DNA from: Saxidomus purpurata
Taxonomy: Eukaryota > Mollusca > Bivalvia > Venerida > Veneridae
Direction of reading: 5' to 3'
Length of the DNA: 64,000 nucleotides
NCBI GenBank assembly: GCA_022818135.1
Contig: JAFMSR010000009.1
Span: 21,855,159-21,919,158, forward strand
The notes beneath the pieces were generated by a model. The model did no database searches and had not been told where the DNA came from. It saw only the letters and a list, made by a program, of their open reading frames with translations. Shown in pieces: positions 24,496 through 36,593 of the stretch. Each line of letters opens with the position of its first letter. Position 1 is the first letter of the stretch. The position numbers and the translations under genes were made by a program.

Positions 24496-26640
24496 CATAG
24501 ATATATACATATACACTGGACCCTGTGCCTCTTCGAATAGACATCTTACAGATATCGTGTAAAAATAAAACAACCTATGTGAAAGCTTCAGATTATTCAC
24601 CGTTTTACAAATTCCGTCGCTTTGAACAGTTTTATTTCATTTTTGTCGATTTAAAGAAACTAATACATGTAACACAATATAATCAGTCTGTAAAATGTAA
24701 CCACTTTTCGAAAATTTCGTGACATACATGTACGTTAGTTTAGTAGAAGATTTTACAACGTAGAAAAACATTGATTGTTTATATCTAACAATGGAACTAA
24801 TGGAACTATACTATTGCATTTTCTTTAAGTGAACGTTGTTTAAAATTAAAACATAAAGTTCCCCATTTTGATCCAGGACAGTAAGCTGAAGGTTCAAAGT
24901 TGTAACAACTTGTATGACAGTGTATGAGTAGATTGTTTTACTTTACAGATTTTAGAAAAGTACAACATACACGAGGCTTTAATACCATGATATGTAAGTC
25001 CAATTATGTTTTCATCGTGTCTGCAATATGTATATTGACATTTAGAACTTTTGTCATCATGTCAACCTGCGATCAAAGACCATTAAATAGAAGAAATTAT
25101 GACGTTTGATAGGAGTGTTCATAGCACGAGGTTATCTCCCTGTTGGTTTCGTAGGGAGTTTTTTTTCCGGAGATAATCTTCAACACACACCACACATACA
25201 TTTTTGTCATGTAAATCAATAACATAAGCTTGGCCTTTGTTTAGCAGTTAAAATAACATATTCCGGGACGTTTTGATGTCTATTTGGATAATTCAAAACT
25301 GTTACCTTCATTGCTAAATTTAGTATTTATACCACTATAAACGTTTAACAATATCTCAGATATGAATGTCAACACGTGTGGAGCCGTCAGAGTATGACAA
25401 GTATGACCATATCAGGTTACAATCTAATATGTTTCTACTCAAGTAATCTGACAGAAAAACACTGTATGCCGAAACAAATTGTAGATAAGTGGACAATACA
25501 TTCTCTTAAATTAACGTCACACGATAATTAGCTTTTGCATAATTATAATTTTAAGTTCTGTTTAAGATAATAGGGAGAGGTCATTTTATAAATAGAAAGA
25601 GAACTATACGTGTTTGGCGTAATGTTGTTGCTCTTTGACTTCGAGGAATAATGATTAATTATATTAAATACAAAATACAACGATTTTCTCTTATGAAGGA
25701 CAGTATAGACCAAAATACACACCACAGTCCTCTTATAAACCTTAACTTATGTTGCTTACTGTGTCCCTTTACAAATGTACACGTGTTTTGCTCTGGTTCA
25801 TGGACATCTGTCATTTACAATTTTGTTAAAACACTTTATGCAGGTTCCTAAATTACACAGTCTAGTGATACATGTAAATGCTGTTATAAAACTGTTTTGT
25901 TACAAATGATCATATGAAATGACACTTATTAATTAACATTCTATGGGTAAAAGAGTATATACAAGCATACAAATGTATCAAAAAAGCCGCACAAGGCTGT
26001 GTACATATATAACCTGTGTAAACAAATGATCTTGACAACCGTTAAAGCTTCTCATTGGTTGGTTTTGGCGTTCAGTTAACTTATAATACGTTTGATTTTA
26101 AAGCAAACCTTAAACCTTAAACGAAGTGTTTAGGATATTACGTATTTACTTACAACAATCAAAATAATGTGAAATTATGTGTTGCAGTTTATATTTTGTA
26201 ACACTTATTGTGGATGTTCTCCCTATAACAATGTTTTATGCTGACACGATCGTGGTATAGATATTCATTACGAATATGATTGAAAGTGAAGTGTTCAGTT
26301 TTTTCTCGTGTATTTAACAATTTAAAGTAGTTTGAAGTGTAATTAAATATTCACAAAGTGCAATACCAGTTTTGGATAAATAGCAAAAGACGAAGTTTGC
26401 ATTCATTGACGAGTTGCTCGGGCATACAAAAAAACTGTACGCAGCTTCCTAGAATTGTGATTTGAATGGAGTCGATATTCATATTCCTTCAACGTAGCGG
26501 TGTTTTATAAAAAATGTAAGTAGTTCAACTTTAATTAATATTTTATTTACTTTTTTCATTGCATAGTAAAGTCAAGTCAACTTTTATTAGCATAAACATA
26601 TATACAGTACTGCCAACGGTAACTTTTACCATTTTTGCGG
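24496..26640. other. Non-coding stretch, nothing identified
   Basis: Many short frames but none with splice sites or domain-like sequence. A GGTTATCTCC / GGAGATAATC inverted pair occurs at 25122-25171. Confidence 0.5.
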
Positions 26641-26800
26641 TCCTGTTTGTAGTCCGGTTGCGGTTCGTTTGCGTTTGCGTTCCGTTTCGGTCATATCGGT
26701 CCATAACCGTTCACCGAACCGTTCACCGGACCGATGACCGCAAAGGACCGGTAAGCAAACCGTTTCAATCGGTTTTAGCGGTTCTGTGATCTGATTGGCT
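26641..26800. repeat. CCGGT/ACCGTTC-rich cluster
   Basis: Repeated CGGTTCG, ACCGTTCACCGA, CCGGACCGATGACCG and GGACCGGTAAGC form many short inverted pairs. This looks like a decayed minisatellite or structured element end; similar wording (CGGTCCGTTCCCGGTTCG) follows the repeat at 30135. Confidence 0.45.
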
Positions 26801-26860
26801 GACCCTGCTTACTGTATTTTTTTCGTTTAAAATTCGTTAACCAGTGACAACGTTAAGCAC

Positions 26861-26925
26861 AGGGTTGTACCGCTTATATACCTCGCGAGAGGATGGTGGA
26901 CCTAATAAGTACGATTACAACGTTA
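26861..26925. repeat. Inverted repeat, left arm
   Basis: Includes a 29 bp block (26881-26909, CCTCGCGAGAGG through CCTAATAAG) whose exact reverse complement is at 29135-29163. The similarity extends outward through GTACCG and inward through ATTACAA, about 60 bp in all. It could be one end of a ~2.3 kb element or one of two solo repeats. Confidence 0.65.
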
Positions 26926-27838
26926 AGCGCTTTTTTATAGGAAAAGAAATAAATATGAAGTTGAAATGAGGTGGTTAATTGCCAGTTGGTATTGAAACAT
27001 ATTAGTGGATTATCACCGTACTGGTCATACAACGTTGCGTATTCAGCGGTTTACTAACACACTTCCGCTCTAAAATAAAGATTTAAGAAATCACGTTAAA
27101 TGAAACCCGTACATTTTATGAAAAATCTCACCACCGTATAAAAATCTGTATGTTTAAACCTAAACAAGGAATTTCACACATGCGGCATGATACACCATTT
27201 ATTTTTATATTTCACCGATTGATGCAAGTGTGTAGATAGGTAAATGTATCTCGGAATTGTGTTAAATGTAGCATCATTTTTAAACTTAATCATATCATGT
27301 TAAATCATGAAATTAATTAAATGCATTTAAATATTCGATTTTATTGTGTTTATAAGTGCCGAACAAATTTTGTTGTGGATGTGTTCCCAGCTATTTGCAC
27401 ATCAAACTGAGACGTAGAAGGCAGACAACTCTAAAATGTCAAGCTGTAAAATCGGTCTGCCTTCGAAGTGGAAATAGTGAGACTATCGCTTTATCATGTT
27501 TATCGGAGTGATGTAAGGTTTTGTACTTGGGCTTTGTGCACTTGTATTCCACAGTATTAGATTCATTTGTTGAAGATAATTGTGACTTATGAAATCATTT
27601 ACACAATTGCTATACTTCATCTTATTTTAATAAATGCTCATTCTTAAAGGTTGCTTTTTCAATATTCTTGTTACATGTAAAAAATCTTTTAGTAACGAAT
27701 CTTCAATTTTGAACGCTTGAGGGGCTTCCGGTCAATCACAATTAATTATGCAAACTATGCAAATTAGGCGAGAGGCCAATATCTCACAGATTAGAGAAAT
27801 CGCGTGCCATAAAACTATGTAATGTTTACGCAATTTTT
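26926..27838. other. Non-coding stretch, nothing identified
   Basis: AT-rich DNA between the inverted-repeat arm and the LINE remnant. Confidence 0.45.
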
Positions 27839-28346
27839 TTGCCCCTATATCCGTTAAAATCGAATCGGGAACCCCTCGTTAAAGAAAAGAAATTTAGAAT
27901 AGCTTATACAAAGTTCAGAATTTCCTCACACGATCTGGCTGTCGAAACTGGAAGATATTCCGATTTACCAAGAAATTATCGCATATGCGTTAATTGCAAT
28001 ATGAACATGATAGAAAATGAATACCACTTTTTGTTAATATGCCCTAAATATACCAATTTAAGATAAAAAATATTTAAAACGTTATTTCTCTACAAGGCCA
28101 AACATTTAAAATTCGTAAGTTTGTTGTTAACTATATCTGAAAGTATAGTTAGAAATCTGTGCAAATTCAAATATGTTGCAAACTTACACAGGATCCAATA
28201 AAATTAACACCTCGAGACATTTCATAATGTTTTGCTCTTCTGCAAATCCATGTATATGCTTGCTTTTTTGTAATATGTTGTTGCTATAAGCAAATTTGTA
28301 TGTTTTATGCAATAAACTTTTGTATTGTATTGTATTGTATTGTATA
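27839..28346 (+). mobile_element. 5'-truncated LINE remnant (ORF2 C-terminus and tail)
   Basis: 27839-28066 encodes a C-terminal segment typical of non-LTR retrotransposon ORF2: YTKFRISSHDLAVETGRYSD, then a CxxC...HxxxxC zinc-knuckle-like ICVNCNMNMIENEYHFLLIC. Further relics such as NLCKFKYVANLHR are readable to about 28190 past stops. An AATAAA at 28311 and a (TGTAT)n tail (28319-28346) mark the 3' end. Everything 5' of this is absent, as usual for truncated LINE insertions. It is dead. Confidence 0.8.
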
Positions 28347-28374
28347 TTCAGCTTGTGTATAAAGCATACACTGT

Positions 28375-28440
28375 ATTTATATAATAATATTATATTATTA
28401 TATATAATATTTTAATATAATAATGTTAAATCTTATATTA
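28375..28440. repeat. AT-only low-complexity patch
   Basis: TAATA/ATATT repeats with hairpin potential directly after the LINE tail. Confidence 0.7.
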
Positions 28441-28704
28441 AAAACAATATCACAATAAAAGTAAAATTATAATAATTAAAAGTGATACGAAATGCAATAT
28501 AGATACACAACAAAACGCAACACTACCGCCATAATTAAGTATTTTAGAATCATGGAATGGTAAAACATTCAGTATTGATAAGCAGATTTAGTTATAAATG
28601 CAGGCTTGTTCGCATATGAAAAATATTTAATGGCACTTTTGCTGTTTAACTATTTAAGATATAAGCCACGTTCGGTCGCATAAATGTCATTGTGCATGGA
28701 AATT

Positions 28705-28985
28705 GTCAGCCCGGTTAGCTCAATTGGTAGAGCACGAGTCTTATAATCTCGAGGTAGCTGGTTCGATTCCCGGGCTGACCAACTACAATTACTATCAGTC
28801 TTTCGGATGAGACTTAAACCGAGGTCCCATGTATGAGTGCTATACACCTGGCATGTTAAAAGAACCATGGGTGTCTCTGGAATCGGGACGCTTTTTGTAT
28901 CTTGCATTATCATCCGAAACCTAAAATAACTAACCTCTTCTGAGCGCGTTGGTCAAGTGGGGAAACCGGTACCAACGATAAAACC
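28705..28985 (+). mobile_element. tRNA-derived SINE family 1, copy B
   Basis: Head GTCAGCCCGGTTAGCTCA with intact box A and box B (GGTTCGATTCC); anticodon loop reads TAT. The body has TTTCGGATGAGAC, ACACCTGGCATG, GGGTGTCTCTGGAATCGGGA and GCGTTGGTCA and ends CCAACGATAAA. Confidence 0.88.
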
Positions 28986-29117
28986 CGAATGTACGATACC
29001 AAGGAAAATAAGTCATATAAAATCAATCTTCAGAATTAACAAGTTCATTGCAGTCGTTCAATTTGAACACCTGTTGACATGTGGCAGAAAAAAGTGTCAC
29101 AGCCAGGGCCAATACAC

Positions 29118-29183
29118 GCCACTTTGTAATTGTGCTTATTAGGTCCACCATCCTCTCGCGAGGTTAATAACCGGTACGACCCG
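29118..29183. repeat. Inverted repeat, right arm
   Basis: Exact reverse complement (29135-29163) of 26881-26909, with extended weaker matching on both sides. See the left arm. Confidence 0.65.
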
Positions 29184-29289
29184 GATACACGCCACAAATT
29201 CACTATAGGTTTATAGAGGAGCGCTGTAATGAACTTGTGATAACATTTTAACTAATAGTTATTTTAGAATCAAATAGGTACCCCTATTC

Positions 29290-29950
29290 TCCTGATAAGG
29301 CTACAGAGTCGCATCATGTGTGTGGCAGCTCTGGTTCTTGGTGTCGCACCATGCAGCAGGAAACCTGGAGTGGGTGGTGTGCTCACTTAGGTTGGCCCGC
29401 CCAATCTGGGGAGCTCTGGAGTGGGTGTTGAGCTAGCTAACCTTTTTTGTTAGTTGGCGCGCCCGCGCCATGGGTGGAGCTTAATATCGCCTAGTTGTGC
29501 TTTTTGGCCGCCCGGGTGAGTTTTCGTTTATGTACTCACCCTAGTCTCTCGGCAGTGAATGGGAAGGGTTCTCAGCATGTGGGAGACGTGCATGCGTAGT
29601 CTCTTGAGAAGCCTTTTCAGTCACTGCTAGACAGCGAACTTCTGTCGTGAGATGACTACTGGAGCACCTGCTGTGTGATGGGGCCACTTGAAGCTGGGCT
29701 TCAGGGCTGGGCTGATGGGCAAAGACGACTAGTTTTGGCCGTGAACATTGGTTCAGACTGGATACTGACTGTCTCTCAAGCAGTGCCAATTCTGGAACTG
29801 TGCAATGATGTGCGAAAGGGCACCCGGTGCCCGTAGTGGGGCGTTCGCACATTCGAGCAGAGAGATAACAGTAGGCCTTGTATGTGCTGCGGCCGTGGTC
29901 GAGGCCCGAGTTAACCACTACCACCAGAGTGCAGACTGTCGAATGCTCAT
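29290..29950. other. GC-rich island of unknown nature
   Basis: Composition rises well above the flanks, with CGCGCCCGCGCC, GGCCGCCCGGG and repeated CTGGAGTGGGTG. A 127-codon minus-strand frame (29924-29541) covers part of it but shows no recognisable domain, and its Ser/His/Pro/Cys mix looks like translated non-coding DNA. It may be a fragment of an unidentified element or foreign-composition insert. Confidence 0.4.
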
Positions 29951-29969
29951 TGGATATCTCACCAGGAAA

Positions 29970-30140
29970 GCTAGCTGATACTGACTGGAAATTGCAGTCA
30001 GGTAAATTTCTCCTTTTTCGGCATCAAAATTCATTTTTCTAGGCATGACGGGAGACTCATCCAAGAAATAAGCTACACATGTGGTTTTTGGACGGTCCTT
30101 GATAAAATTCCTTTCAAATCAATTCAAATTAAATCGGTCC
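29970..30140 (-). repeat. Dispersed ~250 bp repeat, copy 3 (shortened)
   Basis: Contains GACTGGAAATTGCAGTCAGG, GGCATGACGGGAGAC, GGACGGTCCTTGATAAAATT and TCAAATCAATTCAAAT in the order of the copy at 24228-24495. Confidence 0.65.
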
Positions 30141-30494
30141 GTTCCCGGTTCGTTCGCCATTTACATAATGACTGCTAAATGGATGTGTACTTTATATTGT
30201 GCTTAAAATGGAAAAACATGTACACATTAAAATAAACGGAAAACATATTTAATTCCTAAATCAAAAGGGACTTTTCTTAAGTTTCAAACCAATTCAATAA
30301 AACATTATCTTAAAACAATAGATGGTGTTCCTGTCAAAACCTAAGAAATAAATGACTCTCTAGAGACACATATTTTGACGTCTGTGATTTGTAGCAAAAG
30401 GCTAGAAGTTAATTATTCAAACTTCTTAGTTATTCTAATTTGCTATTCAAACTGAAAACAACACTACACACTAAGTTAACGAAAACTACCCTAA

Positions 30495-31469
30495 ACGATG
30501 AAAACACATATACGCCACATTTTGCTACATTTTGTAGTTGCTACTTGGTAATTATTCTATCATTGTGCGATATTAATCTGTCAAGAGCAATCTTTTCTAG
30601 ACTCGTGACAATAATATCTCGCTAAAACGCTTTAATATCTATTATTGAATCATAAAGTATTATTCGCATGTGTATTTAAATATTGAGCGTTAATGAAAAG
30701 TACCAGTATTCAAACATAAATATCGTTCGTTGTGTTACAGCGCGAACTTCGGGATGCTGTTCTGACATCGCATTCTGACGCGTTTTTATAATGAGCGATA
30801 CCAGTAAATTATAAAGCGTTCATATTGTGCATATTCAGTAATTTTATGCGCATATTTATTTGAATATCGACCGTTATAGAAAATCATCAAACTGCAGGCG
30901 TTTATACCAAGCATTAATTCGTAAAAACGCGTCAGAATGCGATGTCAGAACAGCATCCCGAAGTTCGCGCTGCAACTAAAACGTTGCAATACCTTTGCAT
31001 TGGACAATATTATTGAATCAATATATGAGTAAATGTGGTGCATTTGCAATGCTATGTTTCGCATCGATTGTACAGAAAAGCACATGTATTCAGGCGTAAA
31101 TATCGTTCGTTGTTGTGTAAAAAACGCGCACTTGAGGATGCTGTTCTGACATCGCGCAATGATTTCTCATGTCGACGTCAGTGTCTTAAAAGTATTCCGG
31201 AATGCGCATCTATTACTTGGTAAATGCAAGCTACTAACAACTGACGTTTGATGCGTTTCTGTAAACATGCGAATAAAATTACAAAATATGCACAATATTA
31301 ATGACTTATGATTTAATGATATCGCCAAATGTAATGTTAAAAAACGTTTTCCAAAGCAATTATTGTAATAGGTCTTGAAAACATTGCTTCATGTCAGAAT
31401 AATATCGCACAATGACAGAATAATTAGAAAGTAGCAACTAGTAAATGATGGCTCATATGCGATTCCGTA
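30495..31469. mobile_element. Long-TIR MITE, copy B, with internal 54 bp inverted repeats
   Basis: Shares TIRs with 22446-22931 (for example TTGTAGTTGCTACTTGGTAA on the left and TTAGAAAGTAGCAACTAGTA on the right; right end TTCCGTA). Its middle is expanded by a module containing a near-perfect 54 bp inverted pair (30734-30787 and 30923-30976, one mismatch, 135 bp spacer) and a third partial copy, GATGCTGTTCTGACATCGC at about 31137. No coding capacity. Confidence 0.75.
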
Positions 31470-32598
31470 GTACAAATCTCTGAAACAATCGTCATATTTC
31501 TTTTCGTAAGAGGTTTTCATTGACAACCTAATGAAAGAATGTGAATGACTGTTAGGCTTTCTATCACATTACATGTATATCAACAGTTTTTGTCGCTTTG
31601 CTCATCAAAGGAATTCATTGCATTGTTTTTAAATACTTTTATATCTTAATGTCTCTAAACAATTACCAAACAAATATGTGCTTTATGAGCTAAAATCTCG
31701 CGTGCATATGAAATAGTGTGTAGTTTGTAGACTAAGTGTCTTTGTACAAATCCCCCATATTTTGAATTATTTTGTTCATAACAATATTGATTCGTTGTCA
31801 GATAGCTATTCGACAAAGAACTTATTGTAGTATATGTCAGAACGTCATATGATTTATGAGATACCCCCACAGCTATTGAAATGTGATTGAAAGAAATCTC
31901 AATACTTGATCATGTCTCTACGTAAATGATTGTATAATGAATGTAAGGATATTTTTACTGCACGGTATTTAAAGCAGAACATTTTAAACAACAGGCACAA
32001 GACGTGTAGTCAGAGTAAAACATTTAAATGTTGCATTGTGCGATCATAAACTTATGATGAAGTAAAAGCATTATATCGATCTAGTCTCGCTGCTGACTCG
32101 GCTTTTCTCTATGTAAGTTTCCAAAAAGAAACCAATTCTTTCTGAACACACGGTCACGTCCACCGCCACTTCGCACTTGTAAAGCTTTGAATTGTATGTT
32201 AAGACTAAAATTGTAGTAAAAGTTTGTTCCTCATTTATTTTTTCAACGTTTCGTCCTTTATAAAAGGGTTTGATTGAAATTGTTTAATACACTTAAAGAA
32301 AGTTCATAATGATTTTAAGTTTTACAAACAAATTTCATTGTTTTTCTGGTATGACCTTTGCATAAATCTCTTGATTAACTTTGTGGTTTTTGAGGCTACT
32401 ATAACAAAATATGGATCTGTTGTACAGTTCTGTTAACTCATTTAGCTTGGGTGACTTTGACTTTTCGATGAAGCTTTTTGCATGCTACTTGTTAACAGTG
32501 ACTGCCGAGTGCCAACCATGTAAAAGCAACTAAAATAGAGATAAGAAAGTGCTTTTCTGACAGTTTGTAGAAATACGATATTTCTATCAATTTTCAAC
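31470..32598. other. Non-coding stretch, nothing identified
   Basis: No supported feature. Confidence 0.5.
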
Positions 32599-33320
32599 TA
32601 CAGTCAAACCTGCCCTTGCGATCACCTGAGTTAAACAACAACCTGACATATGCATCCACTTTATATTCCTCCCTTGTAATTTAAGATGATAGCAATTTAT
32701 CCTGAGTTTAGAGACCACCTGTCTTAAAGGTCCATTACTAACACCAAATCGAATTTCCTTTTAAATCAGGAATTGTTACAGGGAAATACAGTTTGAAACT
32801 GGCTTCTAAAACCTGACAATAGCCTTGGAGTATTTTCCTGTTTGAAATACTGCTGCAGAAAAACGAGTGAATGTTTGGGTATTTCCTTAGATTGACCTGG
32901 GTGGTCTTTTTGTCCTACTTTCGCTGTATTGAATGCTGTAAACAGACAAAGATATACTTTGCACATCATTCGAAGTAAAGTTCTTCAATTATAATTCAAA
33001 ATAGGCATGCTTATTTATGTACAACCTAGTTACAACCTCTCTCTGTGAGATTTCTTGAACATTACATAGATATTTGAAAACTGGGATACCTAATTTCGTT
33101 TTTGAAAAGGCAAAATATAATTTATCAATTCTTTTGTTAAACTCAAATTTTCAACACAATATGGTCACATTCGATGCAGTATGTAATTTTTCCTTCTGAG
33201 AAGACGCCCGTTACGATTCCGGATTTAAAAGAAAATTCGATTTGGTGTTAGTAATGGACCTTTAAGAGACCATATATTTCAGCTTCACCTGTGTTGTCGC
33301 TTAAGACAGGTTTGACTGTA
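32599..33320. mobile_element. TA-flanked MITE (outer), interrupted
   Basis: Left end TACAGTCAAACCTGCC (32599) and right end GACAGGTTTGACTGTA (to 33320) are inverted repeats bounded by TA, the form expected of Tc1/mariner-like MITEs. Removing the inner element leaves a short element of about 185 bp in which GAGACCACCTGTC joins TTAAGAGACC. Confidence 0.75.
32728..33261. mobile_element. TTAA-flanked MITE nested in the outer MITE
   Basis: 40 bp terminal inverted repeats, beginning AGGTCCATTACTAACACCAA, match with one mismatch (32728-32767 against 33222-33261). TTAA flanks both ends exactly (32724-32727 and 33262-33265). This is the signature of piggyBac-type insertion. There is no transposase; the single minus-strand frame inside is not protein-like. 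Confidence 0.85.
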
Positions 33321-34084
33321 TTTCAATAATTGGCAGTTACAAAAAATTAATTTTGTTCTTAATTTTGCATGTGAAACTTTGTTTACCTGCGTCTTTTGAA
33401 TTATGCTTATACTAGGGCCCCAAAACGTATGCTATACCGTTTGTAAAGTTTCCTGCTCACCATTAATAACGTGACAAAATATACTACTATCCTTATCTCA
33501 ATGTTTTGCAGTTTTGCTAATTGGAACTTCACTGATTCATAAAGTACAGACTCTATTTCTCTCTGTTTAGCCCAAAGTAGCAGCCTTTTTGTTATTATAG
33601 ATAACTGGGGACAAATTGAAAAAGGTTAGGTTGGTTTTACTTGTCTTTCTGTACTCCTGTAACTTAGGCCATCAGGAGGGGAGACAACTTTGTTTGTCCT
33701 TCCTGTTGTGAAATTCAGCTGAAAAATTACGTTGACCTGCAAATATGTTTTGTTGACAGATAATTACATCTAAACATTTTGTATCAACATTTTCAAGTGT
33801 TAAGAACTTGTTCCTTGAATTGACATTCATCAGGTGTACTAACTTTTGTCAAAATGGTCAAACTTCTGTTGGATAAAGTCCGAGTAACACATGTGAGAAT
33901 GCCACCATCTTATTTGAAAATGTAAACAACTCAATGTAGATAGGAATTTATTTTTTTCCAATTATAAGTGACTTGAATTAGTTTAAAAGTCTATACATTA
34001 AATTTAGATATATGTAGTTATGTCATAGACAACGAAGGGGAAATGTGTTAATGTGGTCGAAGTTGTGTTGTACCGGGATATCAT
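33321..34084. other. Non-coding stretch, nothing identified
   Basis: No supported feature. Confidence 0.5.
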
Positions 34085-34372
34085 TAAATTCTGACTAGGG
34101 ATTAAGGAGATTTAGCGTCCACAAGATTTTACTATCTCGAGCTCCTGTAGCATTTTACCTTGTGACCCGAAACATGGACCATGCACAACTAGGCATGGTA
34201 CTTACCACTTCTCATTAGGTATAATTAATTTCTTACCAGGGGTTTTGGAAATTAAGCGTGCACAAGATTGCGTCTACCGACGGTCAGACGGACAGATAGA
34301 CAGAAAGACAGAAGCTGAATCCACTACCCCCGCCCCCCCCCCCCCCCTTACACTTTGTGGGGGTATAAAGAA
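34085..34372 (+). repeat. Dispersed bivalve-type repeat with poly(C) hairpin end
   Basis: Contains two related half-units (GGGATTAAGGAGATTTAGCGTCCACAAGATT-like and GGGGTTTTGGAAATTAAGCGTGCACAAGATT-like), a GACGGACAGATAGACAG tract, a 15 bp C-run at 34333-34347 and GGGGGTATAA. Same end layout as 9066-9135. Confidence 0.6.
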
Positions 34373-35044
34373 TATTGTACATATGTATGACTCCCACCAT
34401 GTGATTGCACACAATTTGAAGATGAGAATACTTGCATACAATTCATGCATGAAGGATATGCCATATGTCTTACATCATATTGCATTGTTTTACTTCCGGA
34501 TAAATTAAATGAACATTACTACATACATGATGTGCGTCGTTTCTGAACGCTCGTATGAATCATTATCCTTGAGAAAAAAAGATGTCCTTGAGCAACTCTG
34601 GAATGTAAACATGGCTGTACAACTTCCTCTAACTAGTCCTTAAATATACCTTTCATATAAATATGGATAGGTTGAAAACATGACTGTATGAAAATCAATG
34701 TACCCTAAAAAGGTAATATTCAGAATATACTGGAAGTGTTTGCAATTGTTTTAGTTAATTGCCAAGTATATAATACGGAATAGTTAAATATTCACGATAT
34801 TGAAATGATAGAAATATACTAAAATCTTTGTTTGGATAATTATACGTGTAATTTAAATTTATGTGTTACAGTGTGTTCAATGCTATATGGCAACACTCCG
34901 CTGAATTTTTCTGTTGTGGGCATTTTATCGCTTGAACGCTTAATGCAACGTTTATGCAAAGTACACTTGCCATTGGCAGTGTTTTTTTTCTGAGATGGGA
35001 TATCGTGTATATTTTATACTAATGTCACACTGTACCTAGAGATA
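34373..35044. other. Non-coding stretch, nothing identified
   Basis: No supported feature. Confidence 0.5.
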
Positions 35045-35515
35045 TAAATGTTTTCAGGGTTCAGATGTAGCTCTAACTCCCACATATCCGTGTGTCTATT
35101 TGTCATGTGTCCTATTCACTAATTTAGACTGAATATACATATTTTTATCGTTTAATTCATACAACATTTGCTTTAGCGGTTTCCTGATTGTAGTCGCACT
35201 GTATAGGCCGTGCTTGTCATTGTATTCTTTTATCAAGATATAATTTAATTGATTTAAAAAACAAGGACCTTAGTTTACATACTAAAATAGACAAGATCTT
35301 TTACTTTGCCTTGATTATGCCACGGGTATTACGTTACAATACTCGGTCAACCCAAAATACCGATTAACAACTATCATAAAGCTTTGAGTGACTACAGTGT
35401 TTGAAACACTTGAACAAAACGTTCATTTTGAAATTTAGTATCATGTTAAGGATAATCTTTATTTGCACTTTTTAATAAGATAAATCAACGAACTTTAGTA
35501 CACGTACTATTTATA
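35045..35515 (+). repeat. Duplicated ~490 bp segment, copy 2
   Basis: Co-linear partner of 23095-23585; see there for shared blocks. Confidence 0.6.
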
Positions 35516-35684
35516 GCTTGAAGGAATATTCACGGTTCAAAAAATAATCCAAATTTGCATCAAAGAACCCAATACGCTGGTCTGTTTGAATAAATGCTTA
35601 ATGTACGAACCGAGGTTAATAACAAAAGTATTTGAATTGCAATAGCAAATTATTACCAACGTTTTATCAAATCTGGAGTATTTG

Positions 35685-36400
35685 TTAGTTCACCTGATCA
35701 CGAAGTGCTCAAAGGTTTCTGCCGTATGTCACTGCATTGTAAACACTCTAGAGGTCACATTTGACATCCAATCTTCAAGGAAATCGGTCAGAATATTTAT
35801 CTCAATGATTCCTAGGTCAAGATCGAGTCTGGGTCAAATGGTCAAATCAAAGAAAAGACTTGTTAACACTCTAGAGACGACATTTAGTTAACACTCAGCA
35901 TGAAACTTGGTTAGAATGTTTCCTTTAATGATTTCTAAGTCAAGATCAAGTTCGATCTAATAACCTATGTCGCTTGGGGTCTAAAGCTAAGCAAAAAGGC
36001 AATTCAAAGATTCACCGTGGACACTCATGTGGACAAGTTTAATATCATTTCTTCATTAACATTGGTCAGCATGTTTATCCTATTGATTTCTAGGTCAAGT
36101 TTGAAACTATGTCACATGGGAACAAGTAAGTACGTCCATAGAACAAATCAACTTCAAATCTTGCTGACACATTGGAACCCACATTTTAAATACCCAATTC
36201 TCATGAAATATGAATGTCATGCGTATTTGTCTTGGTGATTTCTAGGTCAATACAATGTATGTAATGTACGTCACATATGATTAAAAACTGGGTCAATATG
36301 TCAAATCCAATCAATATGACATTGATTCTACACAAACCTTTTGAATTGACCAAAGGTAAGAGGTTTTGCATGTCAACAAGCATTTTCAGCAGTTAGTGTC
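35685..36400 (+). repeat. Old decayed copy of the 145 bp-unit hairpin element
   Basis: Starts TTAGTTCACCTGATCACGAAG, a decayed form of the AGCTCACCTGAGC hairpin, and carries eroded units with AACACTCTAGAGGTCACATTT, GATTCCTAGGTCAAG and GGGTCAAATGGTCA. The 3' hairpin is not recognisable. Confidence 0.6.
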
Positions 36401-36593
36401 AAAGGAAGCGGGTCAGAAAAGGCGAGAATACAACATATTGAACATCTACATTACTTGTTCTTTTTGTAGCTTTAAAATGAATGTATAGAGTAATAGCATG
36501 CTTCTGACGAGTGTTTATAATATCATACATATCTTACGTACATTATACACAACGACAACATAAGCTTGATATATGTGACGCGCCGTGAGAATT

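Noticed and set aside
29541..29924. 127-codon minus-strand frame
   Set aside because: Lies in a GC-rich island where stops are rarer; no domain, splice or start context supports it.
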